DNA from: Fimbriimonadales bacterium
Lineage (GTDB): Bacteria; Armatimonadota; Fimbriimonadia; Fimbriimonadales; GBS-DC
Length of the DNA: 64,000 bases
Reading direction: 5' to 3'
Assembly (NCBI GenBank): GCA_025061985.1
Contig: JANXAW010000008.1
Coordinates: 1 to 64,000 of the forward strand
Each line of letters opens with the position of its first letter. Positions within the stretch are counted from its first letter, which is position 1. The notes beneath the pieces are model-generated. The model was not told where the DNA came from. It did no database searches and worked only from the letters and a program-made list of their open reading frames with translations. A program made the position numbers and the translations under genes. Below, in pieces: positions 52,749-62,005 of the stretch.

Positions 52749-54389
52749 CTACTGAAGGTTGGGCGGCAACACGGTTGCCATCAGCGACACGCGCAGCGTA
52801 GGTTGCTGTGGGTCGTCGGTTTCGATGACTAAGTTGCGGCGTATGGTGCCTTGTTGCCAGCCGCCTTTGTAGCGCAAGATGAAGCGATGTTGCTTGCCGT
52901 CTTCTGAGGCTTCGTGGCGCACTTCGATGCTGGGATCGTCTACCTCATAGCGTTTGACTTGGATGGGCTTGTCGCTACGGCTGATGGTTACTATGCGCTC
53001 AATCGGTAGCGGAGTGGTTGCGTTGATTGCCCCGAAGAACACGGTGGTTGGCACGACGATGATGCCCTTCTCGTAGGTGAGCATAAAGTTGACTTGGGGC
53101 GTTGCTGTGGAGTTGAGGCGTGCCATGCCCACGATGGTGTTGCGTCCTGGGGGCGCGTCGGGGTTGATGGTGATGATTACCTTGGTGCGCTTGGGGTCGA
53201 TTTTCTCGGTTTTAGCGGTGGCAAATGGCACGTTGAGCCGCACTTCTTGCACTTCTAGGGGCTCGTTGGTGTTAGAGACGATCTCCAGTTCTTGGGTGGT
53301 AGGTGCATTTGGATTGAGCGTGACGGGGATTTGCTCGCTGGGGCGCACCTCGACTGCTGTGCGGATGAAGGTTGAAAGGCGCAGTGTGAGGTTGGGATTG
53401 TCGGGGTCGTTGGTGATTACTTGGATGGTCTTGACTTGGGTGCCTCGGAAGCCTGCGGTGCGCAGTTCGGCTTCGATTTTGCCTTGCTGTCCGGGTTGGA
53501 TGACTTTGTCGTAGTAGGGTGTGAGGCAGCCGCAGCTGGGGCGCGCCTCAATGGTCAAAGGTGCATCGCCTTCGTTTTTGACGATGAAGGTGTGTTTGAC
53601 CACGTCGCCTTGCCTGGTTTCGCCGAAGTCGTATTCCATTGGCTCAATGCGGATTTTAGGCTTGGGCAGATAAACCATCACTCGTCGCTTAGCGTAGTCG
53701 GTTGCGATGGTGCGTACCTCGTTGAGCGCACGCACTCGCTGCAATTCAGCGGGGGTGGGTGCGATCAGCTGGTCTTCGGTGTTCCACACGGGTCCCATAA
53801 GGTCGTTGTCGCTTTGGCTTTCGCCCAATCCTAAGTAGGTGCCGATTGCTTGTGCCACCAAGCGAGCCACGGTGCGTGGCGACTGCGGAAGTTCGGTGTA
53901 GGGGATGTAAGTGGCGATTCGGGCGCGTACGCGCCGCCGTTCGCCTTGCGTGGGGGGTAGGAACAGGCGTGCTTTGCCGTGCATCAGGCGAAACTGCCCC
54001 GCGGTGATTTCTGCTACATCTTCTTCAAACACAATTTGCACGTCTGCGTTGCGTTCGTCTTCCGTCCATTCTAAGCGTGGCGTGCCTCCTAAGGCTTCGT
54101 TCCACTTTTGGAGCGCTTCTTGGGCTGCTTTGCGGAAGGTTTCGCGTAAATCAATGGGGATTGTTGCCCAACTCCCATAAACACGGATCACGCTTGGGAT
54201 GGCAAGGGGTTGGAGTAGCTTTTCTGCCTCAGTGAAGTCGCCCTTCGAGAGGAGGTTGATGGCGCGTGCGAGTTGGTCGTGTTCTGCTTTAACGACATTT
54301 TCAGGCAATGTGGGTGCTTTTGGCATGCTTTGCGCGTATGCTAATCCCATTCCTACGAGCAGCAACGCGATGGAGTGCGAGGCTCGCAT
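52749..54389 (-). CDS. Secreted protein with degenerate metzincin-like domain and DUF1573
   Basis: The 546-aa protein has a signal peptide ([14 protein letters not shown]). Residues about 65-200 follow matrixin-like metalloproteases: ALQKWNEAL helix, ADVQIVF strand, then [13 protein letters not shown] (179-191) in place of HExGHxLGLxHS and LMGP in place of the Met-turn IM.P. All zinc and catalytic residues are lost. Residues about 245-345 are a DUF1573 immunoglobulin-like domain ([38 protein letters not shown]), followed by further beta domains. A reverse TATAAT (54409-54414) and GGAGGG precede the ATG. Confidence 0.82.
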   Translation of the reverse strand: MRASHSIALLLVGMGLAYAQSMPKAPTLPENVVKAEHDQLARAINLLSKGDFTEAEKLLQPLAIPSVIRVYGSWATIPIDLRETFRKAAQEALQKWNEALGGTPRLEWTEDERNADVQIVFEEDVAEITAGQFRLMHGKARLFLPPTQGERRRVRARIATYIPYTELPQSPRTVARLVAQAIGTYLGLGESQSDNDLMGPVWNTEDQLIAPTPAELQRVRALNEVRTIATDYAKRRVMVYLPKPKIRIEPMEYDFGETRQGDVVKHTFIVKNEGDAPLTIEARPSCGCLTPYYDKVIQPGQQGKIEAELRTAGFRGTQVKTIQVITNDPDNPNLTLRLSTFIRTAVEVRPSEQIPVTLNPNAPTTQELEIVSNTNEPLEVQEVRLNVPFATAKTEKIDPKRTKVIITINPDAPPGRNTIVGMARLNSTATPQVNFMLTYEKGIIVVPTTVFFGAINATTPLPIERIVTISRSDKPIQVKRYEVDDPSIEVRHEASEDGKQHRFILRYKGGWQQGTIRRNLVIETDDPQQPTLRVSLMATVLPPNLQ

Positions 54390-54441
54390 GGGCGTACCCT
54401 CCGCCAATATTATAGCCTACGCCCTGCCTCCCTTATGGCGG

Positions 54442-54449
54442 GGTATAAT
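54442..54449 (+). promoter_or_regulatory. GGTATAAT box 6 nt before the truncated uvrA
   Basis: GGGTATAATCGTGAC then ATG. The box lies between the start of the divergent DUF1573 gene and this start, so a new transcription start has been fitted to the shortened gene. Confidence 0.55.
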
Positions 54450-54455
54450 CGTGAC

Positions 54456-56618
54456 ATGCCTCAGTTGCTACCGATGTTAGAAACGCCTATCGCACCGGGT
54501 GTAGAGTTGCATTTTTCTGAGCATTTCGCGTGTCCGGAGTGTAGCGTTAGTTTAGGCGAGTTGGAGCCGCGCAACTTCTCGTTCAACAGCCCGTATGGGG
54601 CTTGTCCGGAGTGCAGTGGGCTGGGCACAAAAACCGAGTTTGACCCTGACCTGATTGCTCCTGACCGTTCGCTTTCCATTCGTCAAGGTGCGCTGCGCCC
54701 GTTTGTCAAGCGGGATGGCGAGATGACCGAGTGGCGGTTGGCGATGCTGGAGGGCGTCGCTCGCAAACTCGGTTTTACGCTTGATACTCCCCTCAAAGAC
54801 CTCACTCCGGAGCAGTTTCACGCGCTGATGTACGGCACGGAGGGGAACGTCACGATTGCTTTTCGCAACCGGTGGGGGCGCACGCGGTACATCGACACGG
54901 AGTTTGAGGGCGTTATCAACATCCTCAAGCGGCGCTATGAGGAGACGGAGAGCGAGTACCTCAAGCAGGAGCTGGAGCAGTATATGGCGACGCGCCCGTG
55001 CCCTGCATGTGGGGGCAAGCGGCTTAAGCCCGAAAGCCTTGCCGTGACGGTTGCGGGCAAGAACATTGCCGAAGTGACTGCGATGAGCATTGAGGAGGCG
55101 GCGCGTTGGTTTGACGAGCTAGAGGCGCAACTTACCCCGCGCGAGCGCGCGATTGCCGAGCGCATCATCAAGGAGGTGCGCACGCGCCTCAAATTCTTGT
55201 TGGATGTGGGGTTGGGCTACCTTACGCTGGATCGGGCTGCGAACACGCTTTCGGGGGGCGAGGCGCAGCGCATTCGCTTAGCCACTCAAATCGGCTCTGG
55301 GTTGATGGGCGTGCTTTACGTGCTGGATGAGCCGAGCATCGGGCTGCATCAGCGCGATAATCAGAAGCTCATCAATACGCTCAAGCGCCTGCGTGATTTG
55401 GGCAACACCGTAGTGGTTGTGGAACACGACGAGGAGACCATTCGCTCTGCTGACTACATCATTGACTTGGGACCGGGGGCAGGCGAGCACGGCGGGGAGG
55501 TGGTGGTAGCAGGCACTGTAGAGGATGTGATGAACTGCCCCGAGAGCCTCACGGGGCAGTATCTGTCGGGCAAGCGACGGATCGAGATTCCCGAACGGCG
55601 TCGCCCCCCGCATCCTGACCGATGGCTGGTGCTTTATGGGGCACGCGCGAATAACCTCAAGAACATCACCGTGCGCATCCCGCTGGGGCTGTTTGTTTGC
55701 GTGACAGGCGTTTCTGGCTCGGGCAAGAGCACGCTTATCCAAGAGACGCTTTATCCGCGCCTGATGTACCATGTGTACGGCACGCGGCGCGTGTGGGGCG
55801 AGCATGACGGCATTGAGGGGCTGGAGTATGTTGATAAGGTGGTCGACATTGACCAGTCCCCGATTGGGCGCACGCCGCGCAGCAACCCTGCTACTTACAC
55901 GGGTGTGTTTGACCCCATTCGCGAGTTGTTTGCCAGTACGCCTGAGGCACGCGCTCGCGGCTACACGCCTGGCAGGTTTAGCTTCAATGTCAAGGGTGGG
56001 CGCTGCGAGGCTTGTCGCGGGGACGGGATGATCAAAATTGAGATGCAGTTCCTGCCTGATGTGTATGTGCCGTGTGAGGTGTGCAAGGGGCAGCGCTATA
56101 ACCGCGAGACGCTGGAGATCAAGTTCAAGGGCAAGACGATTGCCGATGTGCTGAATATGACTGTTGAGGAGGCGTTGGCGTTTTTCGCGCCGTTCCCTGC
56201 GATTGCCCGCAAATTGCAAACGCTTTACGATGTGGGGCTGGACTATATTCGGCTGGGGCAGCCTGCCCCTACGCTTTCGGGCGGGGAGGCGCAGCGCGTC
56301 AAACTCGCTACCGAGCTTAGCAAGCGCGCCACAGGCAACACGGTCTACATTCTGGACGAGCCGACGACGGGCTTGCACTTTGAGGATGTGCGCAAGTTGC
56401 TGAATGTGCTCCATCGCTTGGTGGACGCGGGCAACACGGTGATTGTGATTGAGCATAACTTGGATGTCATCAAGACTGCCGACTGGATTATTGACTTGGG
56501 TCCTGAGGGGGGTGATGCTGGGGGCTGGATTGTGGCGGAAGGCACGCCTGAGCAGGTCGCTCAAGTGGAAGCCAGCTACACGGGGCGGTTCTTGCGCCGC
56601 GTGTTGGGGATGGAGTAA
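54456..56618 (+). CDS. uvrA: UvrA excinuclease subunit lacking the N-terminal ~240 residues
   Basis: The 720-aa frame matches UvrA from the first zinc module onward (CPEC...CPEC at 26-53). It keeps signature I ([19 protein letters not shown], about 265), Walker B I ([13 protein letters not shown]), Walker A II ([15 protein letters not shown], about 418), [20 protein letters not shown], zinc module II and Walker B II ([14 protein letters not shown]). Missing are Walker A I and the UvrB-binding domain, which occupy the first 240 or so residues of normal (about 940 aa) UvrA. Upstream codons show no similarity. It is either a split or rearranged gene, or a damaged one with an intact remainder. 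Confidence 0.9.
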   Translation: MPQLLPMLETPIAPGVELHFSEHFACPECSVSLGELEPRNFSFNSPYGACPECSGLGTKTEFDPDLIAPDRSLSIRQGALRPFVKRDGEMTEWRLAMLEGVARKLGFTLDTPLKDLTPEQFHALMYGTEGNVTIAFRNRWGRTRYIDTEFEGVINILKRRYEETESEYLKQELEQYMATRPCPACGGKRLKPESLAVTVAGKNIAEVTAMSIEEAARWFDELEAQLTPRERAIAERIIKEVRTRLKFLLDVGLGYLTLDRAANTLSGGEAQRIRLATQIGSGLMGVLYVLDEPSIGLHQRDNQKLINTLKRLRDLGNTVVVVEHDEETIRSADYIIDLGPGAGEHGGEVVVAGTVEDVMNCPESLTGQYLSGKRRIEIPERRRPPHPDRWLVLYGARANNLKNITVRIPLGLFVCVTGVSGSGKSTLIQETLYPRLMYHVYGTRRVWGEHDGIEGLEYVDKVVDIDQSPIGRTPRSNPATYTGVFDPIRELFASTPEARARGYTPGRFSFNVKGGRCEACRGDGMIKIEMQFLPDVYVPCEVCKGQRYNRETLEIKFKGKTIADVLNMTVEEALAFFAPFPAIARKLQTLYDVGLDYIRLGQPAPTLSGGEAQRVKLATELSKRATGNTVYILDEPTTGLHFEDVRKLLNVLHRLVDAGNTVIVIEHNLDVIKTADWIIDLGPEGGDAGGWIVAEGTPEQVAQVEASYTGRFLRRVLGME

Positions 56619-56710
56619 GTAATGCTTCATCTGGCGAGGCGTAAGGGAATGTGCCATAATTGAGTCAGCCTCGTGTTTTGCGGTGCGCACCACGCTTGAG
56701 GGTACCGACG

Positions 56711-57787
56711 ATGCTGCTGCTCACGATTGTTTACTTGGTGGGGATGTTCACGCTGTTGGTGGCGGCGCATGAGCTTGGGCACATGTGGGTCGCCAAGCGG
56801 TTCCGAATGAAGGTGGAAGAGTTTGCGATTGGGATAGGTCCTTTGTTGCTGCGTTTGTGGCGGGGTCGCGACGGTACGCAATACACGCTACGCGCGCTCC
56901 CCCTAGGCGGCTTTGTGAAGATCCCTGGGATGATGCCTGACGAGGAGCATATTGAGGGGGGGTTCCAGTCTAAACCGCTGCATGCGCGTTTTCTGACGGT
57001 GCTGGCGGGTCCGCTGGCAAGCATTTTGTTTGGCTTTGTGCTGTTTGTGTTGATTGGGGTTACAGCGGGCTTGCCCTCGCCCGATAAGCCTTTGTTGCAG
57101 GTTAAGCTCGTGATGCCCGATTCGCCGGCGCAGCAGGCAGGCGTGCGGATTGGGGATATCTTGGTCTCCATCAATGGCATACCTGCCAAAAGCATTGAGC
57201 ATGCGACTGAGCTGATTCGTGCGAACCCTAACCGCCCGATTGTGTTGGAGTTGCGGCGTGATGGTCAGCCCGTTCGCTTGACCGTTGTGCCGCGCGAGGA
57301 AGAGATTGAGGAGAAGGGTGTCAAGAAGCGGATTGGGCGGATCGGCGTATTGTGGCACCATGCGCGTCAGCGTGAGCCAATTGGCGTTGCGATTGTTCAC
57401 GCGGGCTATATGACGGTTGGCGTGGTTGTTGGTGTTGTGGAAGGGTTGCGTCGCCTGATTTTTGGGCAGGGCAGCATCCACGAGGTGGGCAGTGTGATTT
57501 CGATTGCCTCGGCTGCTAACGCGATGGCGCGTCTGGGCTTTGCTGAAGTTGCGACTTTCGCGGCGCAGTTTAGCATTATGCTGGGGGTGATTAACCTTCT
57601 GCCGATCCCTGTGCTGGATGGAGGCTATTTGCTGATTTTCGCGATTGAGGCAATTCGTCGGCGCAAGCTCAGCCCTGAGTCGATGGCGCGGGTGCAGTTT
57701 GCGGGGCTGGTGATTGTGCTGATGATTTTCGTTGCGGTGTTCTCACTGGATATCTACAAGTTGCTCACGGGCAAGCTCATTCGCTGA
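56711..57787 (+). CDS. rseP: RseP-like site-2 intramembrane zinc metalloprotease (M50)
   Basis: The 358-aa protease has the zinc motif HELGH in LLVAAHELGHMWVAKRF, the family GIGPLLLRL and ALPLGGFVKIPGM loops, one PDZ domain (SPAQQAGVRIGDILVSINGI) and the second site NLLPIPVLDGGYLL in the last helices. Related proteases cleave anti-sigma factors or remnant signal peptides. The ATG 56711 is chosen; a TTG at 56660 just after CATAAT would add 17 residues. The iscS-like gene overlaps its stop. Confidence 0.95.
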   Translation: MLLLTIVYLVGMFTLLVAAHELGHMWVAKRFRMKVEEFAIGIGPLLLRLWRGRDGTQYTLRALPLGGFVKIPGMMPDEEHIEGGFQSKPLHARFLTVLAGPLASILFGFVLFVLIGVTAGLPSPDKPLLQVKLVMPDSPAQQAGVRIGDILVSINGIPAKSIEHATELIRANPNRPIVLELRRDGQPVRLTVVPREEEIEEKGVKKRIGRIGVLWHHARQREPIGVAIVHAGYMTVGVVVGVVEGLRRLIFGQGSIHEVGSVISIASAANAMARLGFAEVATFAAQFSIMLGVINLLPIPVLDGGYLLIFAIEAIRRRKLSPESMARVQFAGLVIVLMIFVAVFSLDIYKLLTGKLIR

Positions 57788-58944
57788 TGCGCGTGTATTT
57801 AGACCATGCGGCGACCACGCCTTTGGATCCGCGCGTGCGCAAGGCGATGGAGCCGTACTTGCGGGATGAGTATGGCAATCCCTCAAGTCTCCATCGCTGG
57901 GGCAGGCGTGCTCGGACGGCGATTGATGCGGCGCGCGAGACGCTTGCAGCGGCGCTGAACGCAGACCCTGCTGAGATTTGCTTTGTCTCGTCGGGTACGG
58001 AGTCGTGCAACTTAGCGGTTATCGGCTGCGCGCTCAAAGCGCCCCCGAATCGCCGCCATATCTTAGTGTCTGCGGTAGAGCATCACTGCGTGTTGAACGC
58101 TGCGGAATGGCTCGTGCCCTTGGGCTTTGAGGTGGAGCATATCCCTGTAGACCGCTATGGGCAGGTGGACCCTGATGCTGTACGCGCGCGCATTCGTGAC
58201 GATACTTGGCTGGTGTCGGTGATGCATGCCAACAACGAGATTGGCACGCTGCAGCCCGTGGAGGCGATTGCTCAAATCTGTAAGGAGCGGGGGGTGTGGT
58301 TTCATGTGGATGCGGTGCAGACCTTTGGCGTTTTGCCTGTGGATGTGCAGGCGATTGGTTGTGACCTGCTGAGCGTTTCAGCGCACAAGATTTACGGTCC
58401 CAAGGGTGTTGGTGCGCTCTACATTCGTGCGATGACCCCCCTACAGCCTTTGATGGTGGGTGGGGGGCAAGAGCGTGGTCGGCGGGCGGGCACGGAGAAT
58501 GTGGCGGGGATTGTGGGCTTTGCGGAGGCGGTGCGTCTTGCTGAGTCGCTGCGCGAGGCGGAGGCAGAGCGTCAGGCGGCTTTGCGGGATCAGTTCATTC
58601 GCGCGGTGCTGGAGGCGATTCCTGACACGATTTTGACGGGGCATCCCACGGAGCGGCTGCCTGGGAACGCCCACTTTCGGTTTATCGGTGTGCCGTCTGA
58701 CAGTTTGCTGATAGCCTTAGACCGCGCGGGGATAGCTGCTAGTAGTGGTGCTGCCTGCAGTGCAGGCTCGCTGGAGCCGTCGCATGTGTTGCTGGCGTTA
58801 GGGTGGGATGAGGTGGCTGCTCAGGAGGGCGTGCGTTTTACCTTAGGGCGCGGCACGACTTGGGAGGAGTTGGCATACACGGTCGAGGTGCTTCGCACAG
58901 AGGTGGCGCGGATTCGAGCGCGTAGAGCTGTGACAAGTATTTGA
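57787..58944 (+). CDS. Cysteine desulfurase (NifS/IscS family)
   Basis: The 385-aa PLP enzyme releases sulfur from cysteine for Fe-S clusters or tRNA thiolation. YLDHAATTPLDPRV begins it; the PLP lysine lies in SVSAHKIYGPKGVGALYIR, and the sulfur-carrying cysteine in SSGAACSAGSLEPSHVLLALG. The extended loop suits the IscS/NifS group rather than SufS. Start overlaps the rseP stop (TGATG). Confidence 0.94.
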   Translation: MRVYLDHAATTPLDPRVRKAMEPYLRDEYGNPSSLHRWGRRARTAIDAARETLAAALNADPAEICFVSSGTESCNLAVIGCALKAPPNRRHILVSAVEHHCVLNAAEWLVPLGFEVEHIPVDRYGQVDPDAVRARIRDDTWLVSVMHANNEIGTLQPVEAIAQICKERGVWFHVDAVQTFGVLPVDVQAIGCDLLSVSAHKIYGPKGVGALYIRAMTPLQPLMVGGGQERGRRAGTENVAGIVGFAEAVRLAESLREAEAERQAALRDQFIRAVLEAIPDTILTGHPTERLPGNAHFRFIGVPSDSLLIALDRAGIAASSGAACSAGSLEPSHVLLALGWDEVAAQEGVRFTLGRGTTWEELAYTVEVLRTEVARIRARRAVTSI

Positions 58945-58989
58945 GGTACAATACTCGTCTACTGAACAGTCAGTTGGTGAGGTGGAGCG

Positions 58990-60747
58990 ATGGCAGTCAA
59001 CTATCTAAAGGGTGAGCCGCTGGAGTTGCGCTGGCGCAGTGCGTGGTGCGAACATCAGGCGCGTACTATCCCTGGCCTTTTCCAAACGCAAGCGGAGACT
59101 TTAGGAGACTCCACGCTGTATCTGGTCAAGCGGGAGGGGGTGTATCAGCCGATCTCGTGGCGAACGGTGCGTCGTGATGTGGAGACGCTGGCGGCGGCGC
59201 TGATTGCGCGAGGGATTCAGCCAGGCGACCGTGTGGCAATCCTTTCGGAGAACCGCTATGAGTGGGTAGTGGCTGACTTGGCGATCTTGCATGCGGGGGC
59301 GGTTTCGGTGACTTTGCATTTCCCGCTCACGCCCACGCAAGTGGAAGAGCAGTTGCGCGATTCGGAGGCGCGTGCGATTTTTGTTTCAAACGCTCAGCAA
59401 GCGCAGAAAGTTGAACAAATTCGCGCGAACTTGCCTGCGCTGGAGCACTTTTTCAGTTTCGAGGCGGTGAGTGGGTGGACGCCGTTGGGTGCGTTGCAGC
59501 AGGAAGGGGAAGCGGTGCTGCGTGATAAGCCCACGCTGGTGCGCGAAACGGCTGAGACTCTCACTTGGGATAGCTTGGCGACGCTCATCTACACTTCGGG
59601 CACGACGGGGGAGAGCAAGGGGGTGATGCTCTCGCACGGTAATCTGCTTTCCAGTATGTATGCTGCGATGCACACTTTCCCGCCTCAAGGGCGCGAGTAT
59701 GTGCTATTGAACTTTTTGCCCTTGAGCCACATCTATGCGCGCACGTGTGATTACTTGGTAACGTTGGGGCTGGGGGTGCAGATGGCGTTTGCTGAGAGCT
59801 ATGATACTTTGCGCGAGAACCTGCAAGAGGTGCGTCCTCACGTGATCAATGGGGTGCCTCGGTTTTATGAGAAGGTGCGCGAGCGGGTGATGGAGGTGAT
59901 CAATAGCAAGCCGTTTTTGCGCTTGTTGGGGGGTTATGCGCGGCGCATGGGGCTGCGGCGGGCGTTTGGTGGCAGGCTCATTTGGGCAATTAGTGGTGGC
60001 GCAGCGCTGGACCCTCAAGTCGCCGAGTTCTATTGGGAGAACGGCATCCAACTCTATCAGGGCTATGGGCTGACCGAAACATCCCCCGTGCTTGCCAGCA
60101 ATACCCCCAAGCATAACAAGATTGGCACGGTGGGTGTGCCATTTCCGGGTGTGGAGATCAAAATCGCTGAGGATGGCGAAATCCTTGCGCGGGGGCCGAA
60201 TGTGATGAAAGGCTACTGGCGCAAGCCCGAAGCGACTGCCGAAGCGATTGACCCCGACGGCTGGTTCCATACGGGCGATGTGGGCGAGATTGTGGACGGC
60301 AAGTTCTTGCGCATCACCGATCGCAAGAAGGACATTTTTGTGCTGGCGGGGGGCAAGAACATTGCGCCTGTGGCGCTGGAGACAGCTCTCGTTCGCAACC
60401 CTTACATTGAGCAGGCGGTGGTGTATGGCGACAAGAAGAAGTTTGTGTCTGCCTTGATTGTGCCTGACTTTGTGAACTTAGAGGAGTGGGCGCAGCAGCA
60501 GGGGATTAGCTACGACTCGCGCGAAGCCTTGATTCGCGATCCGCGCGTTTACGCCTTTATGGAGACGCAGGTTGCTGAGGCGCTGCGCTCCTTTGCCCCC
60601 TATGAGCAGGTCAAGAAGTTTATCTTGCTTCCAGAGGCGTTTACATTTGAAGCAGGCGATGTGACAGTGACGCTCAAGATTCGGCGTGCGCGGATTATTG
60701 AACGCTATCGCGCGCAGCTCGATGCGCTGTATGAGGAGCGGGTATAA
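58990..60747 (+). CDS. Long-chain acyl-CoA synthetase (AMP-binding)
   Basis: The 585-aa adenylate-forming enzyme has the P-loop-like TLIYTSGTTGESKGVMLSHG, YQGYGLTETSPVLA, DGWFHTGDVGEI and DRKKDIFVLAGGKNIAP. It activates fatty acids to acyl-CoA. A TACAAT lies at about 58948, and GGTGAGGTGGAG precedes the ATG. The next promoter (rpsP) overlaps its stop codon. Confidence 0.94.
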   Translation: MAVNYLKGEPLELRWRSAWCEHQARTIPGLFQTQAETLGDSTLYLVKREGVYQPISWRTVRRDVETLAAALIARGIQPGDRVAILSENRYEWVVADLAILHAGAVSVTLHFPLTPTQVEEQLRDSEARAIFVSNAQQAQKVEQIRANLPALEHFFSFEAVSGWTPLGALQQEGEAVLRDKPTLVRETAETLTWDSLATLIYTSGTTGESKGVMLSHGNLLSSMYAAMHTFPPQGREYVLLNFLPLSHIYARTCDYLVTLGLGVQMAFAESYDTLRENLQEVRPHVINGVPRFYEKVRERVMEVINSKPFLRLLGGYARRMGLRRAFGGRLIWAISGGAALDPQVAEFYWENGIQLYQGYGLTETSPVLASNTPKHNKIGTVGVPFPGVEIKIAEDGEILARGPNVMKGYWRKPEATAEAIDPDGWFHTGDVGEIVDGKFLRITDRKKDIFVLAGGKNIAPVALETALVRNPYIEQAVVYGDKKKFVSALIVPDFVNLEEWAQQQGISYDSREALIRDPRVYAFMETQVAEALRSFAPYEQVKKFILLPEAFTFEAGDVTVTLKIRRARIIERYRAQLDALYEERV

Positions 60748-60748
60748 T
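60741..60748 (+). promoter_or_regulatory. GGTATAAT box of the rpsP operon
   Basis: The box overlaps the acyl-CoA synthetase stop codon and lies 32 nt before rpsP, leaving room for AAGGAGGT. It is the same spacing as for rpsJ. Confidence 0.55.
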
Positions 60749-60780
60749 ACCGTTCCAACTGGCGCTAAGGAGGTTGTTGG

Positions 60781-61065
60781 ATGCTAAGGATTCGGCTGAT
60801 GCGTATCGGTAAGAAGAAGAAGCCAGTGTATCGTGTGGTGGTGGCGCCGAGTCAGAACCCGCGCTCAGGCAAGTTTGTAGAAGTTGTGGGGCACTATAAC
60901 CCGATTACCGATCCTGCTGAGATTCGTTTCAATGAGGAGCGGGTGCTGTACTGGCTGGGGGTAGGTGCTCAGCCGACTGAGACGGTGCAGCATTTGCTCA
61001 AACTTACTGGTATATGGGACAAGTTTCAGGCGAGCAAGAAGCGTGAGGCGGCACACGCGCAGTAA
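60781..61065 (+). CDS. rpsP: 30S ribosomal protein S16
   Basis: The 94-aa protein starts IRLMRIGKKKKPVYRVVVA and contains FVEVVGHYNPITDP and YWLGVGAQPTETV, all diagnostic. S16 aids 30S assembly. It opens an operon with khpA and rimM, as is common. AAGGAGGTTGTTGG precedes the start. Confidence 0.97.
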   Translation: MLRIRLMRIGKKKKPVYRVVVAPSQNPRSGKFVEVVGHYNPITDPAEIRFNEERVLYWLGVGAQPTETVQHLLKLTGIWDKFQASKKREAAHAQ

Positions 61066-61077
61066 GGGGATACAGCC

Positions 61078-61362
61078 ATGTTGCGGGAGTTCTTGGAAGC
61101 CTCGCTCCGGGCATTGGTGGACGATCAGGAAGCGATTCAGATTCGCGAGGAGCGCAGGGGGAAGCGGCTGCGCTATACCATTCAGGTGGCGGAAGCTGAT
61201 CGCGGGCGCGTCATCGGTAAGAATGGGCGCATCGTGAACGCGTTGCGCACTGTTGCGCAAGCAGCAGGCGCGAAGAATCGCGTGCGCGTTCAAATTATTG
61301 TGCTTACCGACGACAGGTCGGCGCAGAGCGCGGGTGAGGCATCTGCTGCGAGCACTGAGTAG
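61078..61362 (+). CDS. khpA: KH-domain RNA-binding protein KhpA
   Basis: The 94-aa protein is one KH domain with the GxxG loop in RVIGKNGRIVNALRTVAQAAG. KhpA proteins bind RNA, often with KhpB, and influence cell size and division in some bacteria. It sits between rpsP and rimM, the conserved position. Confidence 0.94.
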   Translation: MLREFLEASLRALVDDQEAIQIREERRGKRLRYTIQVAEADRGRVIGKNGRIVNALRTVAQAAGAKNRVRVQIIVLTDDRSAQSAGEASAASTE

Positions 61363-61365
61363 CCG

Positions 61366-61971
61366 ATGCCTAAGTCGTACGTTCCCAAGGTTGCCCGTCG
61401 CTGGGTGACGGTGGGAATAGTCAGCCGCCCGTTTGGGATGCGCGGCGAGCTTCGGGTACGGGTGGAAACCGACTTCCCCGAGCGGTTCAAGCCGGGTGCG
61501 CGACTGTTTTGGTGGATACCGCCCAAGCCCGAACAGGAGCACAGTGAGGGTGAGGAGTCTTTATCGGATTCTGTTCCTGTTCATCCGCCCAAGAAGAAGC
61601 TCCCTCGAACCATGCAGCCTCAGCCTTGCACAATCAAGAGCGTGCGCTGGCAACGCGATCAGCTTATTTTGCAGCTGGAAGGTATAGAAACGCGCGCCCA
61701 AGCTGAGCAGTTGCGCGGAGCTTGGCTGCTTATTCCGCCTGAAGAGCGCATGCCCCTTGGGGAAGATGAGTATTATGTGGACGACCTGGTGGGGATGGAA
61801 GTGTTTACCGAAACGGGCGAGCGGGTGGGCAAGCTCAAGCAGGTTCGCAGGGGCATTGTCTACGACTACTTTGAGGTGGGCAAGCATTTGATTCCTGCTG
61901 TTGCTGAATATGTGCTCAAGGTTGACTTGGCTAACAAGCGTATTATCGTGCGTTTGCCTGAGATAGAGTAA
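61366..61971 (+). CDS. rimM: Ribosome maturation factor RimM
   Basis: The 201-aa 16S processing factor has the N-terminal domain (VGIVSRPFGMRGELRVRVETDFPERF), the linker and a C-terminal PRC-barrel-like domain (YYVDDLVGMEVFTETGERVG, VVGKHLIPAV-like end). About 30 extra charged residues (Glu/Ser then Lys/Pro-rich) lie inside the first domain around residues 45-75. trmD, its frequent neighbour, is elsewhere in the window. Confidence 0.94.
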   Translation: MPKSYVPKVARRWVTVGIVSRPFGMRGELRVRVETDFPERFKPGARLFWWIPPKPEQEHSEGEESLSDSVPVHPPKKKLPRTMQPQPCTIKSVRWQRDQLILQLEGIETRAQAEQLRGAWLLIPPEERMPLGEDEYYVDDLVGMEVFTETGERVGKLKQVRRGIVYDYFEVGKHLIPAVAEYVLKVDLANKRIIVRLPEIE

Positions 61972-61987
61972 GGTGCTGTGGGCGGTT

Positions 61988-61995
61988 GGTATAAT
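61988..61995 (+). promoter_or_regulatory. GGTATAAT box 10 nt before plsY
   Basis: TTGGTATAATTTGCCCCACG then ATG. There is no Shine-Dalgarno, indicating a leaderless or very short-leader transcript. Confidence 0.55.
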
Positions 61996-62005
61996 TTGCC
62001 CCACG

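Noticed and set aside
54375-54455. Upstream in-frame codons as the missing N-terminus of uvrA
   Set aside because: The 27 codons show no UvrA similarity and lie over the divergent gene's leader.
55278-56693. A 471-codon open frame antisense to uvrA
   Set aside because: It is the mirror of strongly conserved UvrA codons, and its translation shows no family, only Arg/His/Leu-rich shadow composition.
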